From positions 445,745 through 509,744 of the forward strand of contig CAUYUJ010016493.1 in the NCBI GenBank assembly GCA_963575745.1: a stretch of 64,000 nt of DNA, read 5' to 3'. The DNA is from Prorocentrum cordatum (taxonomy: Eukaryota > Sar > Dinophyceae > Prorocentrales > Prorocentraceae). The notes beneath the pieces were generated by a model, which did no database searches, was not told the origin of the DNA, and saw nothing but the letters and a program-made list of their open reading frames with translations. Within the stretch, counting starts at the first letter, position 1. Every line of letters begins with the position of its first letter. Both the position numbers and the translations under genes were made by a program. Positions 30,785-42,429 of the stretch are shown piece by piece.

Positions 30785-31620
30785 ATAACCTTGGAGGGCC
30801 TCTTCGGGTCATCCCTGGGGCCCGCGTGGGGGCGAGGGAAGGAGGAGGAGGAAGACGACGACGACGACGACCACAACGAAGAGGAAGAGGAGCAACAGGA
30901 AAAGGAAGACGGTCGAGGGCAAGGACGATGGGGGGAGGAAGAGAAGGAGGAGAAAGAGGAGGAGGAGGAGGAGGAGGAGGAGGAGGAAGAAAAAAGAGGA
31001 CGAGGACAGAGCCCTCACACTCGCTCCTTGGAGCCCTCTGGGACTCTTTTGGGAGATCTCGGGGTCCTCTTCGGGCTCGTTGAGGGGCTCTTGGGGCCCT
31101 CTTGGGGCTCGCTTGGGCCCTCTTGGGGGCCCTGGAGGGCCTCGTGGGGCCACGAGGCTATCCCCCGATTTCGCGCACCCGACTCCGCCCTCCCCCACCC
31201 CACCGCACCCCACCCCACCCCCCAAGAGCCCTCGAAGTCGCCTCTTGGGGCCTTCTTGGGGCGCTCTTGGCGCGCTCTCGGGCGCTGGTGGGGGCTCTTG
31301 GACCCTTCTTGGGTCTCTCTTGGCCAATCTTGGGGCCATCTTGAGAGGCCTCAAAAGCGCATCGTGAGCGAAAAGTCGAGAATGCAGAAGTCATTGATGT
31401 TCCGTAGGTGTTAAAATGATGTTGGCCTCCTGGGAGGATTTTGAGGGGGCTCGGAGAGCACTTGGAACCGTCTTGTGGCCTCGTCGGCCTCTTTGGAGGC
31501 ATGTCGGAAGCTACCTCCTTGAACCACCGTCGGTTCTCGAGCCGCATTGGACGCTATCTTGGAGTACCGGAGGCCCTCTTGGTGCCATCTTGCGCCATCT
31601 TGGGCGCTCTGACCGATCGC
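30785..31620. repeat. CTTGGGG minisatellite with embedded GA-rich tract
   Basis: CTCTTGGGGCCCTCTTGGGG-type motifs at 30785-30830 and 31030-31620, interrupted by a GACGAC/GAGGAG tract at 30838-31005. Same family as 5340-5660. Confidence 0.75.
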
Positions 31621-31794
31621 GATCCACCCCCCAAAAAAGCCTCAGGGGGGAGGTAAACCTTCCAGAAGGAAAACGGTTGTGTGGAAGAGGAAAGACAGAT
31701 ATCGCTAGACCACCTGAGCCCAAAGGGGCGTTGGTATGGGATGATCCTGGCGACGGACCCAACCATATGCAGCAGGTGCGAATACCGCAAGGCA

Positions 31795-32530
31795 AGGAAG
31801 GGAAAGTCCGATGGGGCCTAGTAGCGTGTGAGGGGTATGCCGAAAGTTGGAGCTGCCGTCATGCAGGCGCTGGCACTGGCGCCGCTGGTCGGGCTCCCTA
31901 TGGCGCTTGGAGCGACGAAGTGTGTGAGGGGTATACCGGCATGAGGTGGCGGCGCCATGTGGACCCTGGCATCTGTGCCCTCGGTGGAGCTCCTTGTGGG
32001 GCCACGATGCGTGTGAGGGGTGTGCCGACATGGTGGCGGGGACGCACGCGGCGGCACCATTTCGGCATTGGGTGGAGCTCCCTATGGGGCCACGAAACGT
32101 GTGAGGGGTGTGCCAGAATGGGTGGCGGGGACGCCTGCGGGCGGCCCCATTTGGGCCTTGGGTGGAGCTCCCGATGGGACCACGAAGCGTGTGAGGGGTG
32201 TGCCGAAGTGAGGCGGCGGCGCCATGCGGGCCCTGCCGCTGGGGCCTTCGCTTGAGCTCCTTGGTTAGAGGGGCCACGAGGCGCGTGAGGGCTGTGCCGC
32301 AGTGAGGCGGCGGCGCCGTGCGGGCCCTGGCACGTGAGCCCTGGTTGGAGCTCCCTGTGGGGCAGGGAGCTCCCTGCCCCCCCCCCCCCCCCCCCCAAAA
32401 AAAAAAAAAACCCAAAAACAAAAAACAAAAAAAAAAAAAAAAAAAAAAAAATGGGGCTCCCTGTGGGGCCACAAGACGCGTGAGGGACGTGCCGACACGA
32501 GGCGGCGGCGCCGCGCGGGCCCCTTGCATG
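31795..32530 (+). repeat. 88-bp minisatellite family G, locus 2 (about seven units)
   Basis: GTGTGAGGGGT-TGCCG landmarks occur at about 31822, 31919, 32009, 32097, 32187, 32281 and 32475. The larger last gap is due to the poly(C)/poly(A) insertion. Confidence 0.9.
32379..32452 (+). repeat. Poly(C)-poly(A) tract within family G array
   Basis: About 20 C are followed by a long A-rich run with a few C, flanked on both sides by GGCTCCCTGTGGGG/GAGCTCCCTG. It is unlike any other tract in the window. Confidence 0.9.
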
Positions 32531-32579
32531 CGCGGGCCCTGGCGTGCGGGCCCCGGCGTGCGGGTCTCATCCCGCGGAC

Positions 32580-32830
32580 GCGCGGGGGGGGCAGGGGCAG
32601 GGCCGGAGAGAGGTCGGGAGGGGGGGAGGGGGAGGAGGCGGGGCGGGGAGCGAAGAGGGAGAGGAGGCAGGGAGGGGAGGGCGGAGGCAGGGAGGGAGGG
32701 AGGGGAGGCGGTAGGGAGGGAGGGAGGGAGGGAGGGGGAGGGGGAGGTGGAGGTGGGAGACGCGGGGCGCTGTCTCTTCAAAGCGAGGGCCCAGCACCAC
32801 GGCACGGTTGGGAAGGAGCAGGGCAACGCA
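32580..32830. repeat. GGGAGG purine tract and family G flank copy 2
   Basis: GGGAGGGAGG repeats to 32755, then CGCGGGGCGCTGTCTCTTCA-AAGCGAGGGCCCAGCACCAC, matching 27620-27690. Confidence 0.8.
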
Positions 32831-32939
32831 GAGCGAAATGCCTGCCCTGCTCAGCCACTGACTTGGGATGTGCTCCTCCAAGTTGGGTCGCGCGGCACAT
32901 TGCGTAGAGTTATATGGATTGTCCTTTCTCCCGTTCACC

Positions 32940-33050
32940 TCCTTTCTCCTTCTCTCTTTCTCTCTCTCTCTCTTTCTCTCTCTCTCTTCCTTCTCTACAT
33001 ATCTCTCTTTATTTCTCTCTCTCCCTCTCTTTCCTTCTCTTCCCCGCACG
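32940..33050. repeat. (CT)n-rich tract
   Basis: CTCTCTTTCTCTCT repeats. Confidence 0.9.
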
Positions 33051-33184
33051 GACTAGGAGGAAGTGCGGATGGACTGAGGGACGGGAATATCGAGGTAGGG
33101 AGTGAGTGGCAGAGGGCGGAGGAAGGTTGGTTTAAGGCCGCTTCTGGGGGTGTCGGCATCGGCCAGCAGCCTGGACGAACAGAG

Positions 33185-33770
33185 ATGGAGGAGAGGAGGA
33201 GGAGGAGGAGGAGGAGGAGGAAGACGCAGGACGACGCAGGAGGAAGTGGAGGAAAAGCAGCAGCAGCTGCAGCAGCAGCATCATCAAGCAGCATACCAGC
33301 ACCGCCTGCGGCGCAACGACCGCGGCAAGCAAAAAACACAAGCAGGGGGGCAAGAGCTGCAGCGGGAGCCGGAGGCGAATGTATGAGCAAACGGCGGGGA
33401 GCAGGAGGGAGGGGAGGAGGAGGAGGAGGAGGAGGAGGAGGAGGAGGAGGAGGAGGAGGAGGAGGAGGAGAGAGGAGAAGGAGCAGGAGAGCAGGAGCAG
33501 GAGGAGGGAAGGGAGGGAGGAGCAGGAGGAGGAGGAGGCGGAGGAGAACGAGGAGGAGCAGGAGGAGGAGGAGGAGGAGGTGGAGGAAGAGGAGGAGGAG
33601 GAGGAGGAGGGAGGAGCAGGAGGAGGAGCAGGAGCAAGAGGAGGAGCAGGAGTAGGAGCAGGAGGAGGAGGAGGAGGAGGAGGAGGAGGAGGAGGAGGAG
33701 GAGGAGGAGGAGGAGGAGGAGGAGGAGAGAGGAGGAGAGAGGAGGAGGAGAGGAGCAAGAGAGGAGGGCA
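33185..33770. repeat. (GGA)n tract, about 580 bp, interrupted
   Basis: AGGAGG with GCAGGAGCAGG and, at 33250-33390, a CAGCAGCAGC-containing interruption. Glu-rich and Pro/Ser/Leu frames are artefacts. Confidence 0.92.
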
Positions 33771-33934
33771 GATAGGGGCACAGGGGCGCGCCCAGGCTCC
33801 AGGCCTGACCCTGTGCAGCGGGCAGGACCCGGCGACGGGCCTGTGGAAGTGCAACGACACCGCCAGCGTGCGCCGCCACGCCCCCGCCGCCCCCCCCCCC
33901 CACCCGGGCGGCACCCCGCCCACTCTCCCTCCCA

Positions 33935-34765
33935 GTCCGCCCCAGGCCTCCCTTTGTTGTGCGTGTGTGCTTGTGTGCTGGTGTTGTTGTGTGGTTGTGC
34001 GTGTATTGTGTGGTTGTGAACGTGTGTGTTTGGTTGTTTGTGTGTGGTGGGGTCCGAGTGTGTGCGTTTGTGTGTGTGTGTGCGTGTGTGTGTGTGTGTG
34101 TGTCGTTGGTTGTGTATGTGCGTGTGTGTTCGGGTGTGTTGTGTGTTAGGTGTGTACGTACGTTTGAGTGTTTATAGTTGTGTGTGTGTGTCTGTGTGTC
34201 GGTGTGTGTGTGAGTGTGTGTGCGTGTGGTTGTGTGTGCTTGTGTTTGTGTGTGTTGTGTTGTGTGTGACGTGTAATGTTTGTTGTGTGTCTGTGTCCTG
34301 CGTGTTCTGTCTGTGTGTGCGCGTGTATGCGCATCAGTGTTGTGTGCTGTGTATTGTATGTGTGTTGTGTGTTGTGTGGTGTGTGTGTGTTTTGTGGTGT
34401 GTGAATGTTTCGTGTGTGTGCGTGTCTGTGTGTTATGTGTTGTGTGTGCGTATGTGTGGGGGGTGTGGTGTGGTATGTGTGTGTGTGTGTCGTGTGTGTG
34501 TGCGTGTTGCGTGGTGTGCGTTTTGTGTGTTGCGTGTGTTGTGTGATTTGTGTGTTGTGTGTTGTATGTGCATGTTATGTTTATGTGTGCTATGTGTGCC
34601 TATGTGTTTATGTGTGTGCGTCTGCGTCTACGTGTCTACGTGTCTGCGTGTCTGTGTGTCTTCTGTGTGTCTGAGTGTCTGTGTGTCTGAGTGTCTGTGT
34701 GTCTGTGCGTCTGTGTGTCTGCCTGTCCGTGTGTATGTATGTGTGTCTGTCTTTGGTGGGTACAG
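33935..34765. repeat. (GT)n-rich tract, about 830 bp
   Basis: Imperfect GTGTGT with GCGTGT, GTTGTG and later GTGTCTGTGTGTCT units of 10-12 bases. Cys/Val frames on + and His/Thr frames on - are artefacts. It is alternating purine-pyrimidine and a Z-DNA candidate. Confidence 0.92.
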
Positions 34766-36016
34766 CCGCGCTTCGTCGAGAGCCTTCGGGAGCACCAGGG
34801 CGTTCTCGAACACCCCGCCGTGGCACAGCGTACGGAATCAAAACCCGCAGAATCCTGAAATCGAAACGAAACGGCAAAGTTTCGAGTTTGGGGCTCGGGA
34901 TGCTCGTTTCTGGTTCCAGCCTCAGGGGCCTTCGGAGACTGGACTAAGAGTACTACGGCCCCGGCACCAGGCACAGTGCCCGACCGTGTCCCACAGTGCA
35001 CCTGGTGTCCACGGGCCGCACTATGCGCACAGCGCCACACAGTGCCCGCGGCACATCACAGTGCACCGCCATGCCCATAGCTAAATGATGTCCACATCAC
35101 CCAAAGTTCCTACACGATGGATATCGGTTGCGCTCTGGCGTTATGGGGTGTCGTGGGCACTGTGTCCTTGCGGCAGCAGTGTGTACGGTTGGCCACGCCG
35201 CGATTCTCCTCTTAAGAGACTAGTAGACACGTGTCCGTTCAATCACGGTCCCTCTCAAGGGGGATGGACGAGCCGTCACCTTTTTCTCCGTGGCGAGAAC
35301 GGAGAGATGTTCGCCTCATCCATCTCCCCATCTCCCCTCAGAGATTCGGGGTCGATGTCCGCACACTTCCCATGGAGGTGCGCCGACCCCATCTCCGGTG
35401 GTTTCCAGGGAGAACTAAGCATGCGGCCGGCGATGTTGCCATCACTTCTCCTTTTGAGGCGATCACTTCTCCTCGTGGACTCATGGAATAGCCTCGAGGT
35501 TGGCCGCGCCCATCGCTACCCCTCTCCAGATGGACTGCGTCGAGCGATGGCGGGGGCCGCCTGCCTCATCCTCACAGGCCCGTGCTCGAGCTGCATCCTC
35601 GGAGCGCGCTCTCCGCCGCACGCGGCCTCCCTCCCCCCCCCGCCCGCGGCTTCCCTCCCTCGCGCGCTGTGCCCCAGTCGCCCCCCCGCGGTGCCCCCTC
35701 GGCCGCCTCCGACCGCGGCGTGGGCCCGCGCCGCTCCCCAGTCGAAGTCAGTTGATCTATGGGTCCTATCCGGCCGCCTCGGGGCAGCACGTGGCTGCCT
35801 TGGCGGCGCCCCAAGCCTGGGTCCACTGCTGCACCGTCTTGGGGAGCCACCCAAGCGTCGGGGCGGGAGGTGGTCTGGATCCCAACCCCCCTCAACAAGC
35901 GGGGGCACTGGGAGCACCTCTGGCACGCGGGGCCCGTGCGGGCATCCCGGGCGCCCGGGGGCAAGCCCGCAGCAGGCGTGGCATGGCACTGCGAGGCAGT
36001 GCGGACGCACATTTGA
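34766..36016. other. Unassigned sequence
   Basis: CACAGTGC motifs recur at 34972-35080. The plus-strand frame from 35085 to about 36010 has no recognisable domain and becomes Pro/Ala-rich low complexity after 35600; I do not call it. Confidence 0.35.
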
Positions 36017-36017
36017 G

Positions 36018-36174
36018 TAAGTCGGGCGTGTCCCCCTACAGGAGGGATACCCAAGAGTAGGTCAAGCACAGTACAGTGACTATTGTTCGTGCTCTTTTGA
36101 TTATGTATGGTTGCTTTGACTATATTGAATTTGTCGTCCAAAATCCGTCTGTAGGAGAACATGCCTGACCTAAC
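36018..36174. mobile_element. MITE-like element, family A, copy 6
   Basis: TAAGTCGGGCGTGTCCCCCT-ACAGGAGGGATACCCAAG ... CCGTCTGTAGGAGAACATGC-CTGACCTAAC. Confidence 0.85.
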
Positions 36175-36540
36175 CATAAATTCGGCACTGGGGCACTGGA
36201 CCATCGTGTCCTCGTTCGTGCTCAAGCGTTGATCACGTGTCGCTTCATTTGCGATGCTTTCTGCGCTCTTGTTGCCAGGGGCTGGGGCCCAGAGACCAGG
36301 AGTCAAGAAGCGCAGCGCGGCAGCGATGGAAAACGGCGCGATGAAAACCTGGCAGCAGCGAGGCAAAGGCGACACCTCGGAGGTTGAGCGAAATCTGAAC
36401 GCACGAGACACCCCAGGCCCAAGGGGCAAGGAACAACCAAAAGCACTGTCCAGGGAGGGGGGGTGGAATTGTCGTCTACGGACGATGTCCGTGGGCTGCG
36501 GTGCCTGGCCGACGACGAGGGACGGGCAGGGGATAGGGGA
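36175..36540. other. Unassigned sequence
   Basis: No feature recognised. Confidence 0.3.
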
Positions 36541-37445
36541 GAGGAGGGGGCGGGAGGAGCTGGTGGAGAGCCAGGAGGTCGAGGACGAGGACGACGAGGA
36601 GGAGAGGGAGGAGAAGGAGGGCGACGGCAGTGACGGCCTTCGGGAGCGGGAGGAGGGGGAGCGGGGGGGGCAGGACGGAGGAGGAGCGGGAGGAGGAAGC
36701 GGAAGCAGAAGAAGACGACGAGGACGAGGACGAGGAGCAGGGCGAGGCGGAGAAGGGGGAGACGGGAAGACGAAGAAGAAGAAGAAGAAGAAGGAGGAGG
36801 AGGAGGAGGAGGAGGAGCAGCAGCAGCAGCAGCAGGAGGACGACGAGAAAACACAGGAGGAGGGGGGGGGAGGAGGAGCACGAGGAGCAAGCGGACGCGG
36901 GGGGCAGGATCGAGGAGGGCGGCGAGTCCGAGCGAGGAGGAGGCCGCCAGCGCAGCCAGGTGGCCGTGTCCTCGCAGGACCTCCTCAGCACCACCGCCAA
37001 CCTCGAAGAGGAGCCCTCTCCGGGAGGCTCGGGGCAGGAGTGGACCTAAAAGCGATGTGTTTGGCGATGTCGTGGGCCGAGTGTTCGTTTCGCTGCCGTT
37101 TTTTGCAGCAGGGGCGGATTCAGGACAGAACGAGGAGCAACGAGAGCAAAACGAGGAGCCTCCGCCCTGGAGGAGGAGGAGGAGGAGGAGGAGGAGGAGG
37201 AGGAGGAGGAGGAGGAGGAGGAGGAGGAAGGATGGAGGAGGAGAAGGAGGAGGAGGAGGAGGAGGAGGAGGAGGAGGAGGAGGAGGAGGAGGAGGAGGAG
37301 GAGGAGGAGGAGGAGGAGGAGGAGGAGAGAGGAGGAGGAGGAGGAGAGGAGGAGAGGAGGAGGAGGTAGGAGGAGGAGGAGGAGGGGGGAGGAGGAGGAG
37401 GGCAGGAGGAGGGAGGGGGAGGAGGAGGAGGAGGAGGAGGGAGGT
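36541..37445. repeat. (GGA)n tract, about 900 bp, interrupted
   Basis: Purine tract with GAAGAAGAAG, CAGCAGCAGC and GACGAGGACGAGG sections. Repeat I copy 2 (37052-37150) lies inside. Confidence 0.92.
37052..37150 (+). repeat. Dispersed repeat I, copy 2
   Basis: GCGATGTGTTTGGCGATGTC-GTGGGCCGA ... TTTTTTGCAGCAGGGGCGGA; matches 12264-12375. Confidence 0.7.
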
Positions 37446-38440
37446 CAACGACGGTCATCTCAGTCAGCATCGTCACCATCACCACCATCCGCATCATCAG
37501 CAGCAGCATGACGAGCCTCGCACGGGACGCACCACAGCGACAGAAGACCGTTGGGCATCGACTGCCTCGGCCAGCTTGCGTTCGCCAGCGTCCGGGTGCT
37601 GCCAGCACGGCGCCCTGGCGCCGCCGCCCAGCCCCCGTTAAGGCCGTCCCCCGGGGTGCAGGCCTCGTCCTCGCCTCCTGCTCTGCTCCCGTCCTCCACC
37701 ACCACCACCACCACCCCTCCTCCCTTCCCCCCCACCACTGGCCCTCGTCGTCGTCGTCCTCATCTGTTCTTCCTCTTCCTCCTGCTCCCTCTGCTCTTCC
37801 TCCTCCTCCTCCTCCTCCTCCTCCTCCTCCTCCTCCTCCTCCTCCTCCTCCCCCATTCATCCTCCCCATTCCTGCACCCTGCCGCCACCACTCTGCCAGG
37901 ACTCCTACGGCATCTCCATGACGCTGGCGGAGGAGCCGTGGGGCTCTGGGGTAGGAAGAGGGGGAGGGAGCAGAAGAGAGAAGAGGGGAGGGAAGAAGAG
38001 AAGGAGGAGGAGTGGCGCAAGAGCAGGCGGGAGGCGAGAGGAGAAGGGAGGGAGGCAAGATGCGGAGGAGAGAGGTAGGCAGGGAATGAGGAGCCTATGA
38101 GGGGGTGGGTGGCAGGGGGGGAGCAGGAGGGGGAAGGGGTGGGAAGAGGGAGGACAGGAAGGCAAAGAAGGATTGTGGTGGAGGAGGGGAAAGATGAGGA
38201 TGATGAGCAGGTGGAGCTCGAGGCACGAGGAGGAGCCTTCTGAGAAGAGGCATGTGAAGAATGACGGGAGGAGGGGAGGAGGGGAGGAGATGGAAGGGAA
38301 GAGAACGAAGAAGAGGAGGAAGAGAAGGAGGACAGTGTCGCCAATTTGCGCGACGAGCCCCGTATGGCCAGGTTGGGGCCCCCTCTTGGGGATGGGTGCC
38401 TCATCCCGCCTCTGCCCGAGGCGCTAAACCCAACGTCCTA
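37446..38440. repeat. Mixed low-complexity sequence with CCT, CAT and GGA tracts
   Basis: CATCATCAGCAGCAGC near 37490, CCT tract 37795-37855, GGAGG-rich 37935-38335. No gene recognised. Confidence 0.7.
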
Positions 38441-38590
38441 TTCAGCGAAGAGAAGAGAAGAAAAGAGAAGAGAAGAACATATATTGTATTATATGGGATG
38501 AGATGAGACGAGAAGAACTAGAAGAGGAGAGAAGAGAAGAGAAGAGAAGGGAAGAGGAGAGAAGAGAAGAGGAGAGGAGAGGAGAGGATC
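38441..38590. repeat. (GAAGA)n tract
   Basis: GAAGAGAAGAGAAGA pentamer-like repeats interrupted by ATATTGTATTATATGGGATG. Confidence 0.9.
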
Positions 38591-39542
38591 ACCATAGTAA
38601 ACCCAGGATGCGTCAACGATGTTGCCATGCGCCCTCTTGTCCCAAGTCCCAAGGCCCTTATGACCTTGCACTCACATGGTTTGCCTTCTTGCCCGCTCGT
38701 GTGGGACCCCGTGCGAACGCCGGCTGAAGTCTAGTCTGCGCACGCACGGGTTTCTCGATACTCTCTTCTCTTCTCTTCCGTTGCGCCCCCTTTTGTGATT
38801 ATGTAAATGGCTGGCAGAGCCACCAGTGATGCCCACACAACACGTTCGTCCTTTCTCCCTTCTCCCCCATTCTCCTCCTCCTCCTCCTCCTCCTCCTGCG
38901 ACACACATGACAGCACAGCAACTGGGTTAGTGCCGTACCCCAAGAAACTTCACAAACCCCAGCTCGCGATCATCTCGCCTGCGAGCTCACGGAATTGGTG
39001 GACAGCTTAGGAGACTCAGAGGGCTGCATCTCCACATGCAACCACTTGCCCCTATACACGACGTTGCCTCGGTCTAGCCCAGAAGCACCCTCTTGCCCCA
39101 GGATAAGGGCTGGGAGTAGTCTCAAGACAATTTGCAGATCTGGGTAGTGGCAAGAGCACCGCACTTGGCACGAACGATGCCGTTGACCAATTTCCCACAT
39201 GCCACCCACCTCCTCAGCTTGTGCTGTGCGCTGACAACATGCACGCGCTCGGCACGCTCAGGCTGAGGAGGAGGAGGGGCAGGCAGTGGAGGGTGGGCGG
39301 CAGGGTGCGCGCCTCCTGTCGCCGCCGACGAGCTTGCAGCAGCTCGTGGCGGGAGAGGCGTTCGTTGTCGAGCGCCGCCAGCGCGGCCCCCGCCCTTCCC
39401 ATGTGCTCCCCCGCCGCCATCCCCCGCCGAAACGCTCGGGCGAAGCCCAAGAGGGCAACAACATCGACACGACGCTGCTTCGCGGGGCCTGGTGCCTGCA
39501 TGGGCTGCGCACATTAGCTGATCGTGCAAGCGAGATCTGGCA
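38591..39542. other. Unassigned sequence
   Basis: No confident feature; short CCT tract 38875-38897. It may be the decayed 5' part of the following non-LTR remnant. Confidence 0.35.
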
Positions 39543-40062
39543 ATGGAGTTGTGTGGCCAAGGCTTTGAAGCTTCCGTAGCTTCAGAAGGGGGCTTTGATC
39601 GAACCCACCCTGTCTTTGCTCTCGCGGCACTCCCCACTCATGCCCGACGAGGGAGCCTATTTACGATCCGTGGTGATAGGCAGTCAGTGGACCTGGCAGT
39701 GGATGCATGTGGCCAAGCTCGTTGCGGTCCGCAGTGCAAGGTCTGTCTTAAAGCCACGGGGTCCCCTTTTCACAGGCGCCTGGTTTGCGATGGCCTTGTG
39801 TCGGCGGAGGTCGTGCCGCCAGCTTCGGTTCGCAGGGTGCCGCCTGAAATTCCCGTGGAGCCTACCGAGCTGCTCGGCAGCAGGGTGGTGTTGTTTTTCG
39901 ATCGTGTTCCTGTCCTGCCCCAGCCTGCGCCTGAGCAATTCTATGTCGGCAACTGTGAGCAGCTCACGGGAGACTTGTTCGTTGACGGATCCCGATATGG
40001 CCACGAGCTGCCACATGGTTGCGCGATTGTTTGGGCTGCTGTTAGGTTGTGCCTCTCCCCGC
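39543..40062 (+). pseudogene. Non-LTR retrotransposon fragment: zinc knuckle and start of RNase H
   Basis: One frame encodes CKVCLKATGSPFHRRLVC, a C-x2-C-x8-H-x4-C knuckle of the kind at the C-terminus of LINE polymerases. About 90 residues later comes LTGDLFVDGSRYG ... CAIVWAA, which looks like the first beta strands and first catalytic Asp (DGS) of RNase H. Just upstream the related peptide AYLRSVVIGSQWTWQWMHVA sits in a different frame, so a frameshift lies near 39715. After 40062 the coding pattern dissolves into CCT repeats. A decayed, truncated element is the best reading; order and spacing fit, but I could not run a profile search. Confidence 0.6.
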
Positions 40063-40657
40063 CTCCCCCGCCGCACGACGCGGGATTTCCGCTTTCTTCC
40101 TCGGCCTCTTCCTCCTCATCCTCCTCATCCTTCTCCTCTTCCTCGTGGGTTCTCTGTGGCGTGCGTGCGTATCTTTCGACCCACGGCGCCTGGGCACGGA
40201 AGATGTGGCTTCCGTCTCTCGGCCACGTGCGTTTGCCAGTTCTGTTGCGTTGCCGTGGCTACGCTCGTTTCTTTTTTCCTTACGCGTTGGCCACGGTCTC
40301 GCGCGGTGGCTCGACAGGTTGGCCCCCATGTGGTTCCAGGCCTGTTGTGAGGAGGAGGGGGAGGAGGAGGAGGGGCAGGAGGAGGAGGAGGAGGAGGAGG
40401 GGGAGGAGGAGGAGGAGGAGGAGGAGGAGGAGAAGGAGGTGGGCACCACCGTTTTGCTCGTTGGGGAACTGACGGTTTCTTCTCTCGGTGCAGGAAGCGC
40501 TCGGCCCTGCGAACGGCGATCCTCCCAGGGGCCTGCCGTCCCGGCGAGAGCTCCGCTATATTATATGGCACGGGGCCGCCCTGCACCTGGCCGACCCGCA
40601 GCGAGCTCGAAGAGGTCACGCCATACGTAACGCTCAGCAGCAGGGCTCGAGCCAAAC
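40063..40657. repeat. CCT and GGA tracts with unassigned sequence
   Basis: TCCTCC at 40097-40145 and GGAGGA at 40350-40438. A TATATTATATGG segment lies at 40557. Confidence 0.7.
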
Positions 40658-40750
40658 GGTGTTTTGGCGATCTCGTGGACCGTACTCGTTTCGATCTCGG
40701 TTCGCAGCAGAGGCGCAACGAAGAGAGAACGAGGGAACACGAAAACAGCA
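40658..40750 (+). repeat. Dispersed repeat I, copy 3
   Basis: GTGTTTTGGCGATCTCGTGG-ACCG ... GGTTCGCAGCAGAGGCG; the most diverged of the three copies. Confidence 0.6.
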
Positions 40751-40779
40751 CGATAACGAAAAGCACGGTTTGGCCCGGG

Positions 40780-41000
40780 CCCTGCTTTGCAAACGTTCAG
40801 CAAGAACCTTGTGTTGAAAATGAACGCCCTCATCCCGTGCAGCTGCTGTACACGAGGTCCTAGGTGAGAGGCCACATTTGGAAATGAACCGCCCTCCACC
40901 ACTGCAGCGTTGCGACATCTGCTCGCGCAGGCCCCAAACGAGAGCCCCAGTCTGAAAATGGACCGCCATCCATTGGTACGGCCGGACCGAGGTATGAGAT
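40780..41000. repeat. Diverged repeats of about 70 bp, family J, locus 1
   Basis: GAAAATGAACGCCCTCATCC, GAAATGAACCGCCCTCCACC and GAAAATGGACCGCCATCCAT recur at about 70-bp spacing. A related array lies at 43290-43560. Confidence 0.6.
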
Positions 41001-41097
41001 CGAGGTCGGCTCTGGAAGGCAACACTAATGTTCTTCGTGGTTGTTGGATGTTCTTTTGTGCATCCCCGGAGAGGGCACCCTCGAGTGATCGTATGGT

Positions 41098-41800
41098 TTG
41101 GGTGTTTTGTCCCGCGAAGGGTCTCGTGTACTTAAAGGATGTTATTATGTCCTAGGTCCAGCTCTAGCTGCCCGGACCAGCTGGTGGACATGTCTGCTGT
41201 GGCAATGGCCGCTGAAGCCCGGGTCCATCGATTCGAGGCGGGATCCATGGGTGGTCTGCAAATTACACACCGCGGCCGTCGATTGGACAACCACCACCGG
41301 CTCATTGCTCCCTGGCTCGAAGCTCCTGGGTGACGCAGATGGTGCACGATTCGTTCCTCCACATCTTGTTCCAAGCTTCTGCTCGCGCCTGCGCGCTGCT
41401 GCGGCGCATCGCCAGCGTGGACTCGTGGATCAGTTCGCAGGCGGGATGGCGGGGCCAGATGACGGAATTGCTGGCGGTCGGTTGCAGGGGAGAGGCCATG
41501 CGGCACTTCCGCCGGCAGCTGGACGGATGGCGGCTGGACGTCCTCCCCGGCCGGCGGTTTTCGCAGAGCGCTGAAGGTCTTGGACGTCTTTGCCCGCCGC
41601 TCAATTTCTCGGGTGCAGGCCGCGTGCGTTCGCACTGACGAATGGCCGGTGCACCTGGCATCGCTGTCAACAGCGCGGCCCTCGCTCCTTCCGCTGTGGG
41701 GCCCAGCAGGTCTCCATCGAGCACCTGGCGTGCTGCGGCGCGGTGCGGGCGCCCTCCTTTGTAATTACTCGCCTGCGTGGCGGAGGCGCTCGTGCGCCGC
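41098..41800 (+). pseudogene. Non-LTR retrotransposon C-terminal remnant
   Basis: Around 41640-41750 one frame encodes NGRCTWHRCQQRGPRSFRCG, then SIEHLACCGAV. This fits the NGWCT-RR ... C-FGC ... DS-EH---C pattern near the C-terminus of many non-LTR polymerases, with one expected Cys apparently lost. Upstream, YYVLGPALAARTSWW at about 41140-41185 may be a relic of the post-RT thumb region, in another frame. Several frame changes and no catalytic motif indicate an old pseudogene. It may belong to the same insertion as 39543-40062 or be a second copy. Confidence 0.5.
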
Positions 41801-42127
41801 AGACGCTCGACGATGTTCTTTGCCCTTCTTTGCACGCCTCCGAGAAGGACGGAGTGTGGTTTTACGCCATCAGCCGCTTTCCGAACGCCCCCAGAAACGG
41901 CCTTCCCACAGTGTGCCCCGTTTGCGCTTTCGGCAGCTGTGGCTCCTGCGTGGGACACGGTCCTGCCGCGTTCTGTGCGTATCCTTGCGGGGGCGTGAAA
42001 ATAGCTTTTGGGCACGCGGTGGGTGGCATTTCTAACCACTCGAGCCTCTCTCTTTCTCTCTCTCTTTCTCTATATATGTATCGGTTTTTGGTGTACCAGC
42101 CTATTCTCGCTTTGAGGCTAGTCCCCA
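41801..42127. other. Unassigned sequence with short CT tract
   Basis: CTCTCTTTCTCTCT at about 42045-42075; no gene recognised. Confidence 0.35.
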
Positions 42128-42262
42128 ATGTTGTTCTCTCCTCTCCTCGTCCTCCTCCTCCTCTTTCTCCTCCTCCTCCTCCTCCTCGCCCTCCTCCTCC
42201 TCCTCCTCCTCCTCCTCCTCCTCCTCCTCCTCCTCCTCCTCCTCGCCCTCCTCCCCCCCTCT
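42128..42262. repeat. (CCT)n tract
   Basis: Polypyrimidine tract of about 120 bases. Confidence 0.93.
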
Positions 42263-42429
42263 CTTCCTCCTGTTAAGCGTTGTTCACGGTGTTTTGGAGC
42301 ACCCCGTCCACTTCCTTCACCCTCTTCTCCCCCTCTTCTCCTCCGCGAGCGCTCACATGGGCATGACTTGTCACGGGTAACTACCTCTTCTTGGTGGCCT
42401 TAGGTTGTCATGAGGGGGCAGAATCTGTC

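Noticed and set aside
33958-35084. Cys/Val-rich membrane protein
   Set aside because: Encoded by an imperfect GT dinucleotide repeat; His/Thr frames are equally open on the minus strand.
35085-36020. 311-codon open frame as a gene
   Set aside because: The second half is Pro/Ala low complexity and no domain or conserved motif is visible; kept as unassigned.
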